Positions 8,002 to 15,686 of a stretch of 16,701 nucleotides of DNA are shown piece by piece. Every line of letters begins with the position of its first letter. The stretch's first letter is position 1. The DNA comes from JBKEDH01 sp047975295 (GTDB lineage Bacteria; Bacteroidota; Bacteroidia; Flavobacteriales; Flavobacteriaceae): contig JBKEDH010000205.1 of assembly GCA_047975295.1 (NCBI GenBank), forward strand, positions 1 to 16,701, read 5' to 3'. The position numbers and the translations under genes were made by a program. Under the pieces are notes generated by a model. It was not told the origin of the DNA. It ran no database searches and saw only the letters and a program-made list of their open reading frames with translations.

Positions 8002-9399
8002 TTAACGGGTAAAATATTTAACCAAAATTCCTTTTAGCTCTTCTTGGGCTATCGGTTTCGATAAAAAGTCTTGGATACCGGCATTTTTGGCTCTTTCAAT
8101 ATCTTCTTTAAAAGCACTTGCCGAAACACCTATTATTGGTATTTGGCTTGCCTTGTATTTATCGGTAGTCTTAATAATTTGGGTAGCCTCATAACCATCC
8201 ATATCTGGCATATAGATATCCATTACCACCATATCGAAATCTAAAATTTTGTATAGTTGGACAGCCTCGGTACCGTTTTTGGCAAATACGCACTCCACAC
8301 CCTGTTTTTGCAGTAAAAATTTAATTACCTTTTGGCTTACTTGATTATCTTCGGCAACCAAAATCTTATATTCGTTGTTAAAAATAGGATTGTAAACCTC
8401 TTCTTTTTCAACATTTAACGTACGCTTAAGCTGAATATTAAAATAGAACGTAGAACCTTCGTTTTCCTTACTTTCCAACTTTAATTCTCCCCCCATTAAA
8501 CCAATTAAATGGTACGATATGGAAAGTCCGATACCATTTCCTTTATAGTTTCTTTTTAAAGTTGCATTGAAATTTTTAGAAGTTTCGAAAATCCGTTTTA
8601 CTTTATCTTGTTCTATTCCGGCTCCAGTATCTTTAACATAAAATGTAATAATTTGGTTATCGTCAATATTAACAGTTTTATCTACTATAATGGAAATCTT
8701 ACCGGAGTTTGTAAATTTAAGAGCGTTATTGAACAGGTTTATCAAAATTTGTTGGATTCTAACTATATCTCCTATCAAAAAATATTTATGAGAACGATCT
8801 ATTAGAAATTTATATTCAAAACCTAAATTCTTTTCCCAAGCTTGATATTCAAAAACCTTAAAAAGATGTTTTAAATCCAATTCTAAATCTATCGTTTGCA
8901 TGTTCAATTTTATATTACCCATAACAACATCTGTATTATTGGTAACAAGTTTTGCCAATTGTAGTACATGCTCTGTGGAATATTTCGCTATCTCCAACTG
9001 GGCCTTTTGGTCTGCTGTCAAGTATTCCCTTTTCAACATTTTTAGCATTCCCAAAACCGTAGAAAGCGGTGTTTGCATGTCGTAACTAATATTGGCCAAA
9101 TACATATTATTATAAGCCAGTGTTTTATCCGACTCTTGTAGCTGATGTTTTAATTGTTTTATGCGAGCTTCAAGATTAGATCTCGCCATATCGTTATCAA
9201 GATATTTTTTATAAATATATTGTAAAAACAGCGTTTGCAATACAGCCAATATAAAAATAACCATTGCAATAATTTTTATATTCAAATCCTGCCCTACAAA
9301 GAGGTAGCCAAAAAACAAGACAATAAGGATACTAACGACTATAGCATACGACAACAACTTTTTATTTTGTTCCCTTTTTTTGCTGCCAACATTGTTCAT
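8002..9399 (-). CDS. Membrane hybrid histidine kinase-like protein lacking the phosphoacceptor His
   Basis: A 465-residue protein. Two membrane segments (about 15-35 and 42-62) are joined by a short loop, so there is no periplasmic sensor domain. A likely coiled coil follows (68-95), then a HisKA-like dimerisation domain (about 96-155), a HATPase_c domain and a receiver domain (about 344-463). The H-box reads NISYDMQTPL: Tyr106 (codon TAC, plus-strand bases 9082-9084) stands where the family has the phosphorylated histidine. The ATPase looks intact: N-box with Asn225, DTGAGI (257-262), GNGIGLSI (287-294). The receiver keeps Glu350/Asp351, phosphoacceptor Asp394 in MDIYMP, Ser426 and Lys448. 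The protein should bind ATP but cannot autophosphorylate in the usual way; it may act with a partner kinase or accept phosphate on its receiver. No response regulator gene is adjacent. Confidence 0.92.
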   Translation of the reverse strand: MNNVGSKKREQNKKLLSYAIVVSILIVLFFGYLFVGQDLNIKIIAMVIFILAVLQTLFLQYIYKKYLDNDMARSNLEARIKQLKHQLQESDKTLAYNNMYLANISYDMQTPLSTVLGMLKMLKREYLTADQKAQLEIAKYSTEHVLQLAKLVTNNTDVVMGNIKLNMQTIDLELDLKHLFKVFEYQAWEKNLGFEYKFLIDRSHKYFLIGDIVRIQQILINLFNNALKFTNSGKISIIVDKTVNIDDNQIITFYVKDTGAGIEQDKVKRIFETSKNFNATLKRNYKGNGIGLSISYHLIGLMGGELKLESKENEGSTFYFNIQLKRTLNVEKEEVYNPIFNNEYKILVAEDNQVSQKVIKFLLQKQGVECVFAKNGTEAVQLYKILDFDMVVMDIYMPDMDGYEATQIIKTTDKYKASQIPIIGVSASAFKEDIERAKNAGIQDFLSKPIAQEELKGILVKYFTR

Positions 9400-9414
9400 A
9401 GAGATTACTTTTAT

Positions 9415-9467
9415 AAATAGTTTTTAACAGTCTATGAAACCTAAGGATGCTGGTATAAAAACTATTT
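9415..9467. repeat. 12-bp perfect inverted repeat in the kinase leader
   Basis: AAATAGTTTTTA (9415-9426) and TAAAAACTATTT (9456-9467) are exact reverse complements, 29 bases apart. The left arm is 15 bases upstream of the kinase start codon at 9399. The arms hold only one G or C each, so an RNA hairpin would be weak; a protein-binding site is as likely. Not a typical terminator. Confidence 0.45.
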
Positions 9468-9739
9468 GCTGCTAATTAATTTATTCTTACTCTTAAAACC
9501 ATTGAACCAGTTTAACTTTTTGAATGGAGACGAAAATTGAAGTTTTTTAACCCAATTAAAGGCTTTTCAAACCGAATAGCCAAGTTACTAGGGAGAAACA
9601 AAAACGAGTAAAAAACGGTAATTTTCTAACCAATTTAAAAAACTTAAATAGGCTCAACACCTAAATATAAGGTTAAAACCATGAAAAACACAATATATCG
9701 GCTCTATTTTCACACTAATATTTCTAACAGACTAAAAGT

Positions 9740-9769
9740 CAAACGTATATATATTAAACACATATACAA
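9740..9769 (-). promoter_or_regulatory. Flavobacterial-type promoter upstream of the kinase
   Basis: On the minus strand TTG (9769-9767) is followed after exactly 19 bases by TACGTTTG (9747-9740). This fits the Bacteroidota consensus TTG-N17-23-TAnnTTTG fully. Transcription would start near 9733 and run leftward into the kinase gene, giving a leader of about 330 bases. It lies just downstream of the aroC stop codon, so it would make the kinase independent of aroC. Confidence 0.55.
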
Positions 9770-9778
9770 AGAAAGCTA

Positions 9779-10843
9779 CTACAAATTTAAAGTTCTATTC
9801 TGCAACATATAATCGGCTATAACTAGTGCTGCCATGGCTTCGACAATAGGAACGGCACGTGGTACCACACATGGGTCATGACGCCCTTTTCCATGCATTT
9901 TTACTACTTTCCCTTCTTTATCGATGGTTTCGTATTCTTGGATTAGTGTGGCAACAGGCTTAAATGCCACATTAAAATAAATATCCATCCCATTACTTAT
10001 ACCACCTTGAATACCTCCTGAAAAATTAGTTTTTGTAGAGCCATTAGTATTAAAAGCGTCGTTATGGTCGCTACCAAACATGGTGCTACCATAAAAACCG
10101 CTACCATACTCAAATCCTTTAACGGCATTTATAGATAGCATGGCCTTACCAAGTTCGGCATGGAGCTTATCGAAAACTGGTTCGCCTAAGCCAACAGGAA
10201 CATGTTTAATAACACAGGTTACAATACCCCCTACGGTATCACCTTTACTGCGTACATCTTTAATATATGCTTCCATTTTAGCAGCCATATCCTTATCCGG
10301 ACAACGCACAATATTTGTTTCGGTTTGGGCAAGGTTTAGTTCGGTGTAAGGTTTATTTAATTTTAGAGTACCTACTCCCGACACATAAGCTGTAATTTCA
10401 ATATTTTTAAGCATTTGCTTGGCAATGGCTCCCGCCACCACACGGCAAGCAGTTTCACGGGCAGAGCTGCGGCCTCCCCCACGGTAATCACGAAAACCAT
10501 ATTTTTTATCGTAGGTATAATCGGCATGACTGGGACGATAACTGTCCTTTATATGGGAATAATCATGTGATTTTTGATTGGTGTTTTTAATAACAAACCC
10601 AATGGAAGTTCCTGTTGTTTTTCCTTCAAAAATACCCGAATGAAACGTTACGGTATCGGGTTCCTTTCGTTGGGTCACTATCGCCGATTGCCCGGGTTTC
10701 CGCCTATCAAGTTCCTGTTGAATAGCATCGAAATCCAACTCCAGTCCGGATGGACAACCATCAATAACACCACCCAACGCAGGCCCATGCGATTCGCCAT
10801 AGGTTGTGAGCCTAAAAAGTTTTCCGAAGGTATTTCCTGCCAT
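9779..10843 (-). CDS. aroC: Chorismate synthase
   Basis: A 354-residue chorismate synthase, the last step of the shikimate pathway: it removes phosphate from 5-enolpyruvylshikimate-3-phosphate to give chorismate and needs reduced FMN. Family signatures are all visible: GNTFGKLFRLTTYGESHG (residues 3-20, with His19), DRRKPGQS, YRPSHADYTYDKKYG, the GGGRSSARETACRVVAGA block, GSDHND and the C-terminal RHDPCVVPRAVPIVEAMAAL. Length and start fit the family. It is a single gene on the minus strand, with no other shikimate gene nearby. No perfect promoter was found upstream; CATTTTTG is a one-mismatch -7 candidate. Confidence 0.98.
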   Translation of the reverse strand: MAGNTFGKLFRLTTYGESHGPALGGVIDGCPSGLELDFDAIQQELDRRKPGQSAIVTQRKEPDTVTFHSGIFEGKTTGTSIGFVIKNTNQKSHDYSHIKDSYRPSHADYTYDKKYGFRDYRGGGRSSARETACRVVAGAIAKQMLKNIEITAYVSGVGTLKLNKPYTELNLAQTETNIVRCPDKDMAAKMEAYIKDVRSKGDTVGGIVTCVIKHVPVGLGEPVFDKLHAELGKAMLSINAVKGFEYGSGFYGSTMFGSDHNDAFNTNGSTKTNFSGGIQGGISNGMDIYFNVAFKPVATLIQEYETIDKEGKVVKMHGKGRHDPCVVPRAVPIVEAMAALVIADYMLQNRTLNL

Positions 10844-10910
10844 GCTTATAATTTTCCCGCTAAAATAAATCTATTATTAGAGAAACAAAAATGAAATCCA
10901 CTAAATAAAT

Positions 10911-10938
10911 TTGTTGGTTGTTGGTTGTTGGTTGTTGG
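10911..10938. repeat. Four tandem TTGTTGG heptamers
   Basis: Four exact copies of the 7-base unit TTGTTGG follow each other without interruption, ending in a partial unit TGG. They lie between the divergent genes aroC and the metallophosphoesterase. Such short tandem repeats can change copy number by slippage. Each unit carries a TTG, and the last one (10935-10937) is 23 bases before TTGGTTTG (10961-10968), a near match to the -7 box, so a role in promoter spacing on the plus strand is possible but not shown. Confidence 0.85.
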
Positions 10939-11101
10939 TGGAAAATTATAAAGCTTTAAATTGGTTTGATTTTTTTACTCTTAATACCGTTTCTACGCTC
11001 TACATTCTTTAAGTATAGAGCCATATATTCCAATCTAACAATTACTTAACTGTTTGTTTCAATTAAAATAATCGAGAGATAACGATTAAGTTACACAAAA
11101 A

Positions 11102-11123
11102 CAGGTATTTTACTAAAAACCTG
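11102..11123 (+). promoter_or_regulatory. Small hairpin just before the phosphoesterase start
   Basis: CAGGT (11102-11106) can pair with ACCTG (11119-11123); after one A-A mismatch three more T-A pairs can form. The hairpin ends 8 bases before the TTG start at 11132, so it could affect translation initiation. It is too short to be sure. Confidence 0.3.
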
Positions 11124-11131
11124 ATATCATC

Positions 11132-11983
11132 TTGAAAATAAAACGTAAAATAGAAATCGCAGTAATATCCGACGTACATTTGGGCACTTATGGCTGCCAT
11201 GCTAAAGAACTAACAGCATACTTAAACAGTATAGTTCCCAAAATACTTATTTTGAACGGCGATATTATAGATGCTTGGCAATTTAGCAAACGGTATTTTC
11301 CTAAATCACATTTAAGGATTATAAAAAAAATAATGGATTTTGCCGCCAACGGCACCAAGGTTTTTTATATAACTGGTAACCACGACGAAATACTCCGTAA
11401 ATTTAGTGGCACAAACATAGGCAATATTGCCATTGTGGATAAATTGGTTTTAAATTTACATGGTAAAAAAGCATGGTTTTTTCATGGTGATGTATTAGAT
11501 TTTTCTATACAAAATGCCAAATGGCTCGCCAAACTGGGCAGTTGGGGCTATAATTTGCTCACACTTATAAACAAAGGGGTCAATTGGTATCTGGAAAAAC
11601 GTGGTAGGGAACGTTATTCACTCTCCAAAAAAGTTAAGAACAGTGTAAAGAGTGCCATTAAATACATAAACGATTACGAATCCTCCATTGCCAATTTGGC
11701 TATCGAAAAGGGCTACGATTATGTGGTTTGTGGGCATATACACCAACCAAAAAAAGAACATAAGGAAAATAAATACGGAAAAACATTATATTTAAACTCC
11801 GGTGATTGGGTAGAAAATTTTACTGCTTTGGAGTATCAATTTAAACGTTGGAAAATATACAATTACAACAAAGACAAATTATCGCCATTTTATGTCGATG
11901 ACGACGATAATTTCCAAGATATTGGCATTAACGATTTAATTGCTGCCATTACTATTGTAGAGCAAAGCAACAAAGAAAAATAA
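11132..11983 (+). CDS. UDP-2,3-diacylglucosamine diphosphatase (LpxH) family metallophosphoesterase
   Basis: A 283-residue calcineurin-like phosphoesterase. The full metal-binding set is present: Asp14 and His16 in SDVHLG, Asp44 in NGDIID, Asn83-His84 in GNHDE, His118 in FHGD, and His202/His204 in CGHIHQP. The opening SDVHLGTYGCHAKEL is typical of the LpxH-like branch that removes UMP from UDP-2,3-diacylglucosamine in lipid A synthesis at the inner membrane face. It is longer than classical LpxH (about 240 aa), and bacteria can hold related proteins with other substrates, so I give no gene symbol. The start is a TTG at 11132; an in-frame TAA lies six codons upstream and no ATG fits. It is divergent from aroC and faces the FAD oxidoreductase tail to tail. 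Confidence 0.88.
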   Translation: MKIKRKIEIAVISDVHLGTYGCHAKELTAYLNSIVPKILILNGDIIDAWQFSKRYFPKSHLRIIKKIMDFAANGTKVFYITGNHDEILRKFSGTNIGNIAIVDKLVLNLHGKKAWFFHGDVLDFSIQNAKWLAKLGSWGYNLLTLINKGVNWYLEKRGRERYSLSKKVKNSVKSAIKYINDYESSIANLAIEKGYDYVVCGHIHQPKKEHKENKYGKTLYLNSGDWVENFTALEYQFKRWKIYNYNKDKLSPFYVDDDDNFQDIGINDLIAAITIVEQSNKEK

Positions 11984-12020
11984 CACTTTCTAAGCAGGTG
12001 ACTTTATAAAATACCGTAAA

Positions 12021-12049
12021 ATTGGGTATTGCTTCGTGTGCAGCCCAAT
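12021..12049. terminator. Possible bidirectional terminator between convergent genes
   Basis: ATTGGG (12021-12026) pairs with CCCAAT (12044-12049), with a possible inner TGC/GCA pairing. It lies between the stops of the phosphoesterase (11983) and the FAD oxidoreductase (12057), which read toward each other. The stem is short and the flanking T runs are weak. Confidence 0.4.
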
Positions 12050-12056
12050 AATTTGG

Positions 12057-14975
12057 CTAAACTAAAGCCTCTCTTAAAATCGTAATTGGATGTTTGGCTC
12101 GGCGTTTTGTTCCATCAAAAATTTGATGGCGGCAGCTGGTGCCATTGGCCGAAATAACAATATCTTTATCTGTTTTTCTAACTACCGGAAACAGCGTCTG
12201 TTCGCCTACTGCCATACTCACCTCATAATGTTCTTTTTCGTAACCAAAACTACCTGCCATTCCGCAACAACCACTCGCTATAAGAGTAACCTTATAATTT
12301 TTAGGCAAATTAAGTATATCGAAACTTGAAGATTGATTACTTAATGCTTTTTGATGGCAGTGGCCGTGAAATTTTATCGTTTTCGCTTCGTTTGTAAACT
12401 GTTCGGGTTTTATGTTGCCACATTTTATTTCATTTTGAAGAAACTCTTCAATCAAAAAGGTATGCTTCGATATGTTTTTTGCCGAAATCTTGTCGTTTGC
12501 TAAGCGCAAATATTCGTCACGAAAGGTTAAAATGGCCGAAGGTTCTATACCAATCAATGGTGTTTTTTCTGAAATCAAGTCTTTAAAAACAGCTATATTT
12601 TTATTAGCTGCCTTTTTGGCCTGTTCCAATAATCCTTTTGATAAAAACGTACGCCCCGACTCTTCGTGCTTTACGAGTTTCACATCATAATTTAAAGTCT
12701 GTAACAACAGAATGGCATCTACTCCTATTTCGGTATCCAAAAAATTGGTAAATTCATCATTAAACAGATAAACTGTTTTTATCATGTTTTCGGGGTATTG
12801 ACTTTTTATTTTCTTAGCTCTTTTATTTAAGTTCTTTTTAGATATTAAAGGCAATTGTCTGTTTTTTGCTATACCAAAACTCTTTTTTAATATTGACGAT
12901 GTAAATCCATTGGAGAATATTGCATTTGTAAACTGAGGTAATATACTGCCCCATTTGTTAAGTCTATTATTGTAGGCAAACAATTTGGTGCGCCATGATA
13001 CCCCGTTTTCTTTTTGGTATTGGTATAAAAATTCTGCCTTTAAACTGGCTACATCCACACTACTGGGACATTCGCTGGCACATGCTTTACAGCTTAAACA
13101 CAAGTCGAAAACCGTTTTGAGTTCCTTGTAATTGAATTTATTTTTTTTATCGGAATTGGTTAAAAACTCCCGTAAAGCATTGGCACGTGCACGTGTGGTA
13201 TCCTTTTCGTTTCGTGTGGCACGGTAACTGGGACACATTACCCCACCAAACTCCGGAAGTTTTCGGCAATCGCCGGAACCATTGCATTTTTCGGCCGCTC
13301 GCAAAATACCCATCGACGACGAAAAATCCATAAAAGTTTCTATTTCCGGTTCTTCCCTATCGGGCTGATAACGTAGAGCCTTATCCATTGGAAACGCATC
13401 TACAATTTTTCCTTTGTTAAAAATATTTTGGGTATCGAATGTTTGTTTTATGCGCTTAAACAATTGGTAATTAGCATTGCCTAACATTAAAGGAATAAAC
13501 TCGGCACGTACAATGCCATCGCCATGTTCGCCACTCATAGATCCACCATATTTTTTTACCAAATGGGCCACATCGGTGGTTATTTTACGAAATAAAGCAA
13601 CGTCTTCGGCCTTTTTTAAATTCAAAATCGGGCGTAAATGTAACTCTCCTGCTCCTGCATGTGCATAATAAATTGCTTCTTGCCCATATTCTTTCATTAA
13701 AGTACTAAACTCTCTAATATAACGTGCCAAATCCGGCAAGGCAACAGCAGTATCTTCAATACAGGCTACACCTTTTTTATCGCCAATAATATTGCCCAAC
13801 AAACCCAATCCGGCACTACGTAAATTATTCGCCTTTTTAATAGCGTTACCTTCCAAAACGGGATAGGCATAGCTTAAATTGGATGCTTGTATATTGGCGA
13901 TTAACCGCTCTGCCAATTGTCTGGTTTCTGCTTTGCTATTTGCCCTAACTTCGCACATTAAAACAGCTTGAGGATCGCCTTCTATAAACTGTCTGTTTTC
14001 TTGCTGGGTTTTGTTATGCTTGGTACAATCTAAAATGGTTTTATCCATCATTTCGCAAGTATATAGGTTGTGTTCCATAACTGGTTTTACAGCATTTAAA
14101 CAATTCTCTATACTACTAAAATGTGCGGCTACCATTATACTTTCCTTTGGTGGCAATTTATCTAACTTTAAAGTTATTTGCGTAGTAAACGCCAACGTAC
14201 CTTCACTGCCCGAAAGCAACTTACACATATTGAAATTTTCCTTAGCATCGGAAAACATATTGGTTTGCAACAGTTCATCGACCGCATAACCGGTGTTCCT
14301 TCTGTGGATTTCCGATTTGGGAAAATGTGCTTTTATTTCATTTTGGACACTTTTGGAAGATAATTCGTTATATATTGTACTATAAATTTGTCCCTCGAAC
14401 GTATCCTGTTTCATTTTTTGCCGGAATTCTTCCGAAGAAATCTCATTAAAAACAACCTCACTACCATCGCTTAAAATAGTATGTAATTCCAATACTTTAT
14501 CTCGGGTAACACCATATTGAATAGAAGTTGTCCCCGAAGAGTTATTGCCCACCATACCGCCAATCATACACCGATTGGACGTTGATGTAATAGGACTAAA
14601 AAACAAACCATAAGGTTCTAAATAGGCATTAAGAGCATCGCGTACCACGCCCGGCTGAACGGTAACTGTTTGGGCTTCCTTATTAAAATCGAGAATTTTT
14701 GTAAAATGCTTCGATACATCGACCACAATACCCTTACCCACACATTGTCCCGCCAACGAAGTACCTGCCGTTCGGGGTATTAAGGTGGTATTGTGGTTCT
14801 TTGCAAAACGGATAAGCTGCTTTATGTCGTTATTATTTTCGGGATAAGCAACCGCTAATGGCAGCATACGGTACACAGAGGCATCGGTGGCGTAAATTGA
14901 TTTTATTAGATCATCAAAAAACAACTCGCCTTTTAAGTCTTTTCGTAACCCTTGTAAATGTGTTTGCAACACCAT
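12057..14975 (-). CDS. FAD-binding and 4Fe-4S D-2-hydroxyacid dehydrogenase (YdiJ / GlcD-GlpC fusion type)
   Basis: A 972-residue fusion of a GlcD-like flavoprotein and a GlpC-like iron-sulfur protein. Residues about 35-210 form the PCMH FAD-binding domain (PRTAGTSLAGQ, IGGMVGNNSSGT). Residues about 210-540 are the FAD-oxidase C-terminal domain, ending with YAHAGAGELHLRP and SGEHGDGIVR. Next come Cys564, Cys570 and Cys581 (CNGSGDC and VMCPSY), then a ferredoxin-type CLSCKACASECP (Cys626, 629, 632, 636). The C-terminal CCG-type region has GHCHQKAL and GCCGMAGSFGYE (Cys903/Cys904). In the known family such enzymes oxidise D-2-hydroxyglutarate, D-lactate or similar acids and pass electrons to the respiratory chain; the substrate here is not decided by sequence. 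All motifs are intact and the length is normal. The ATG at 14975 gives the expected N-terminus. Confidence 0.93.
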   Translation of the reverse strand: MVLQTHLQGLRKDLKGELFFDDLIKSIYATDASVYRMLPLAVAYPENNNDIKQLIRFAKNHNTTLIPRTAGTSLAGQCVGKGIVVDVSKHFTKILDFNKEAQTVTVQPGVVRDALNAYLEPYGLFFSPITSTSNRCMIGGMVGNNSSGTTSIQYGVTRDKVLELHTILSDGSEVVFNEISSEEFRQKMKQDTFEGQIYSTIYNELSSKSVQNEIKAHFPKSEIHRRNTGYAVDELLQTNMFSDAKENFNMCKLLSGSEGTLAFTTQITLKLDKLPPKESIMVAAHFSSIENCLNAVKPVMEHNLYTCEMMDKTILDCTKHNKTQQENRQFIEGDPQAVLMCEVRANSKAETRQLAERLIANIQASNLSYAYPVLEGNAIKKANNLRSAGLGLLGNIIGDKKGVACIEDTAVALPDLARYIREFSTLMKEYGQEAIYYAHAGAGELHLRPILNLKKAEDVALFRKITTDVAHLVKKYGGSMSGEHGDGIVRAEFIPLMLGNANYQLFKRIKQTFDTQNIFNKGKIVDAFPMDKALRYQPDREEPEIETFMDFSSSMGILRAAEKCNGSGDCRKLPEFGGVMCPSYRATRNEKDTTRARANALREFLTNSDKKNKFNYKELKTVFDLCLSCKACASECPSSVDVASLKAEFLYQYQKENGVSWRTKLFAYNNRLNKWGSILPQFTNAIFSNGFTSSILKKSFGIAKNRQLPLISKKNLNKRAKKIKSQYPENMIKTVYLFNDEFTNFLDTEIGVDAILLLQTLNYDVKLVKHEESGRTFLSKGLLEQAKKAANKNIAVFKDLISEKTPLIGIEPSAILTFRDEYLRLANDKISAKNISKHTFLIEEFLQNEIKCGNIKPEQFTNEAKTIKFHGHCHQKALSNQSSSFDILNLPKNYKVTLIASGCCGMAGSFGYEKEHYEVSMAVGEQTLFPVVRKTDKDIVISANGTSCRHQIFDGTKRRAKHPITILREALV

Positions 14976-15032
14976 GGAACAACAAAATTGTTTATAATTC
15001 GTTTTTACAGGATAAATATAAACACTTTTTTG

Positions 15033-15077
15033 GTCTTATTTTTACAAATCGAATTAATAAGACTGCAGAAAAGTCTT
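15033..15077 (+). promoter_or_regulatory. Two mutually exclusive hairpins in the leader of the beta-barrel gene
   Basis: GTCTTATT (15033-15040) pairs with AATAAGAC (15056-15063), 8 bp. AAGACT (15059-15064) also pairs with AGTCTT (15072-15077), 6 bp with a 7-base loop, followed by TT and an A run. Both helices use bases 15059-15063, so only one can form at a time. The element ends 38 bases before the ATG at 15116. It resembles an attenuator in layout, but both hairpins are AT-rich. Confidence 0.35.
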
Positions 15078-15115
15078 TTAAAAAAGATTATATTATTTAA
15101 TGAAATTAAAAATCT

Positions 15116-15595
15116 ATGAAAAATTTATTTGTATTATCAATGGTAGTTTTTGTTTTTACCTTAACATCGAACGCCCAAGAAATTTCTGAAAATGCCTTAG
15201 GACTACGTTTAGGAGACGGTGATGGTTTTGGTACCGAAATATCGTACCAACGTGCCTTAGGCGACAACAACCGCTTGGAAGCCGATTTAGGATGGCGCAG
15301 TGGAAAAAATGTAGATGGATTTAAAATAACCGGACTATACCAATGGGTGTTTCCTATTGAGGGCAATTTTAACTGGTACGTTGGTGCAGGTGCAGGTATT
15401 GGAAATTATAACTACGAATTTGAAGGTAATGACGATAACGAAACTTTTATTTCTCTGGGGGGCGATATTGGTATTGAATACAGCTTTGATATTCCGTTAC
15501 AATTATCTTTGGATTTAAGACCCGAATTAGGATTTGGCGATTATAACGATGACTTGGATTTTGATATAGGAATCGGGGTACGTTACCTGTTTTAA
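15116..15595 (+). CDS. Small outer membrane beta-barrel protein
   Basis: A 159-residue protein with a signal peptide (residues 1-20, MKNLFVLSMVVFVFTLTSNA, cleavage before QE). The mature part, about 139 residues, alternates short amphipathic strands with Gly/Asp/Asn-rich turns (LGLRLGDGDGFGTEISYQ, WYVGAGAGIGNYNYEF, LSLDLRPELGFG). It ends in VRYLF, the aromatic C-terminus recognised by the Bam machine. Size and pattern fit an eight-stranded OmpX/OmpW-like barrel. No specific function can be assigned. It is a single gene, divergent from the FAD oxidoreductase and followed by a clear terminator. Its leader can form competing hairpins. Confidence 0.85.
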   Translation: MKNLFVLSMVVFVFTLTSNAQEISENALGLRLGDGDGFGTEISYQRALGDNNRLEADLGWRSGKNVDGFKITGLYQWVFPIEGNFNWYVGAGAGIGNYNYEFEGNDDNETFISLGGDIGIEYSFDIPLQLSLDLRPELGFGDYNDDLDFDIGIGVRYLF

Positions 15596-15622
15596 AAACA
15601 CAATTAAGATAAAATATACACC

Positions 15623-15662
15623 TAATAAGCCTCCTAAATTTTTAAAAACGGGGGGCTTATTA
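15623..15662. terminator. Bidirectional rho-independent terminator
   Basis: TAATAAGCCTCC (15623-15634) pairs with the 3' arm 15651-15662 (GGGGGCTTATTA), giving a 12-bp stem with one T-G wobble and a 16-base AT-rich loop. It sits between the convergent stops at 15595 and 15687 and can serve both genes. Confidence 0.8.
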
Positions 15663-15686
15663 AATTTACTGTGTTCTATACCAGAC

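Larger units (their letters stand above)
9400..9778. other. 379-base intergenic region between the kinase and aroC
   Basis: This AT-rich stretch contains no convincing gene. A plus-strand ORF from the ATG at about 9681 to about 9811 (43 codons) overlaps the aroC 3' end and looks like chance. It does contain a good minus-strand promoter (9740-9769) and a 12-bp inverted repeat (9415-9467), both listed separately, so it may be a long leader of the kinase mRNA or hold a small RNA. Confidence 0.5.

Noticed and set aside
8608..9420. Short plus-strand ORFs opposite the histidine kinase
   Set aside because: They are shadows of the kinase reading frame with no recognisable protein features.
9681..9811. 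43-codon plus-strand ORF between the kinase and aroC (MKNTIYRLYF...)
   Set aside because: It overlaps the aroC 3' end in antisense, is rich in Tyr/Lys/Ile as expected from AT-rich non-coding DNA, and shows no domain or signal peptide.
10911..10938. Heptamer array as a CRISPR or integration site
   Set aside because: Units are only 7 bases with no spacers and there are no cas or integrase genes in the window.
12057..14975. The FAD/Fe-S protein as an unusual new fusion
   Set aside because: GlcD-like plus GlpC-like fusions of about 970-1020 residues are a well-known family, and all motifs are in the normal order.
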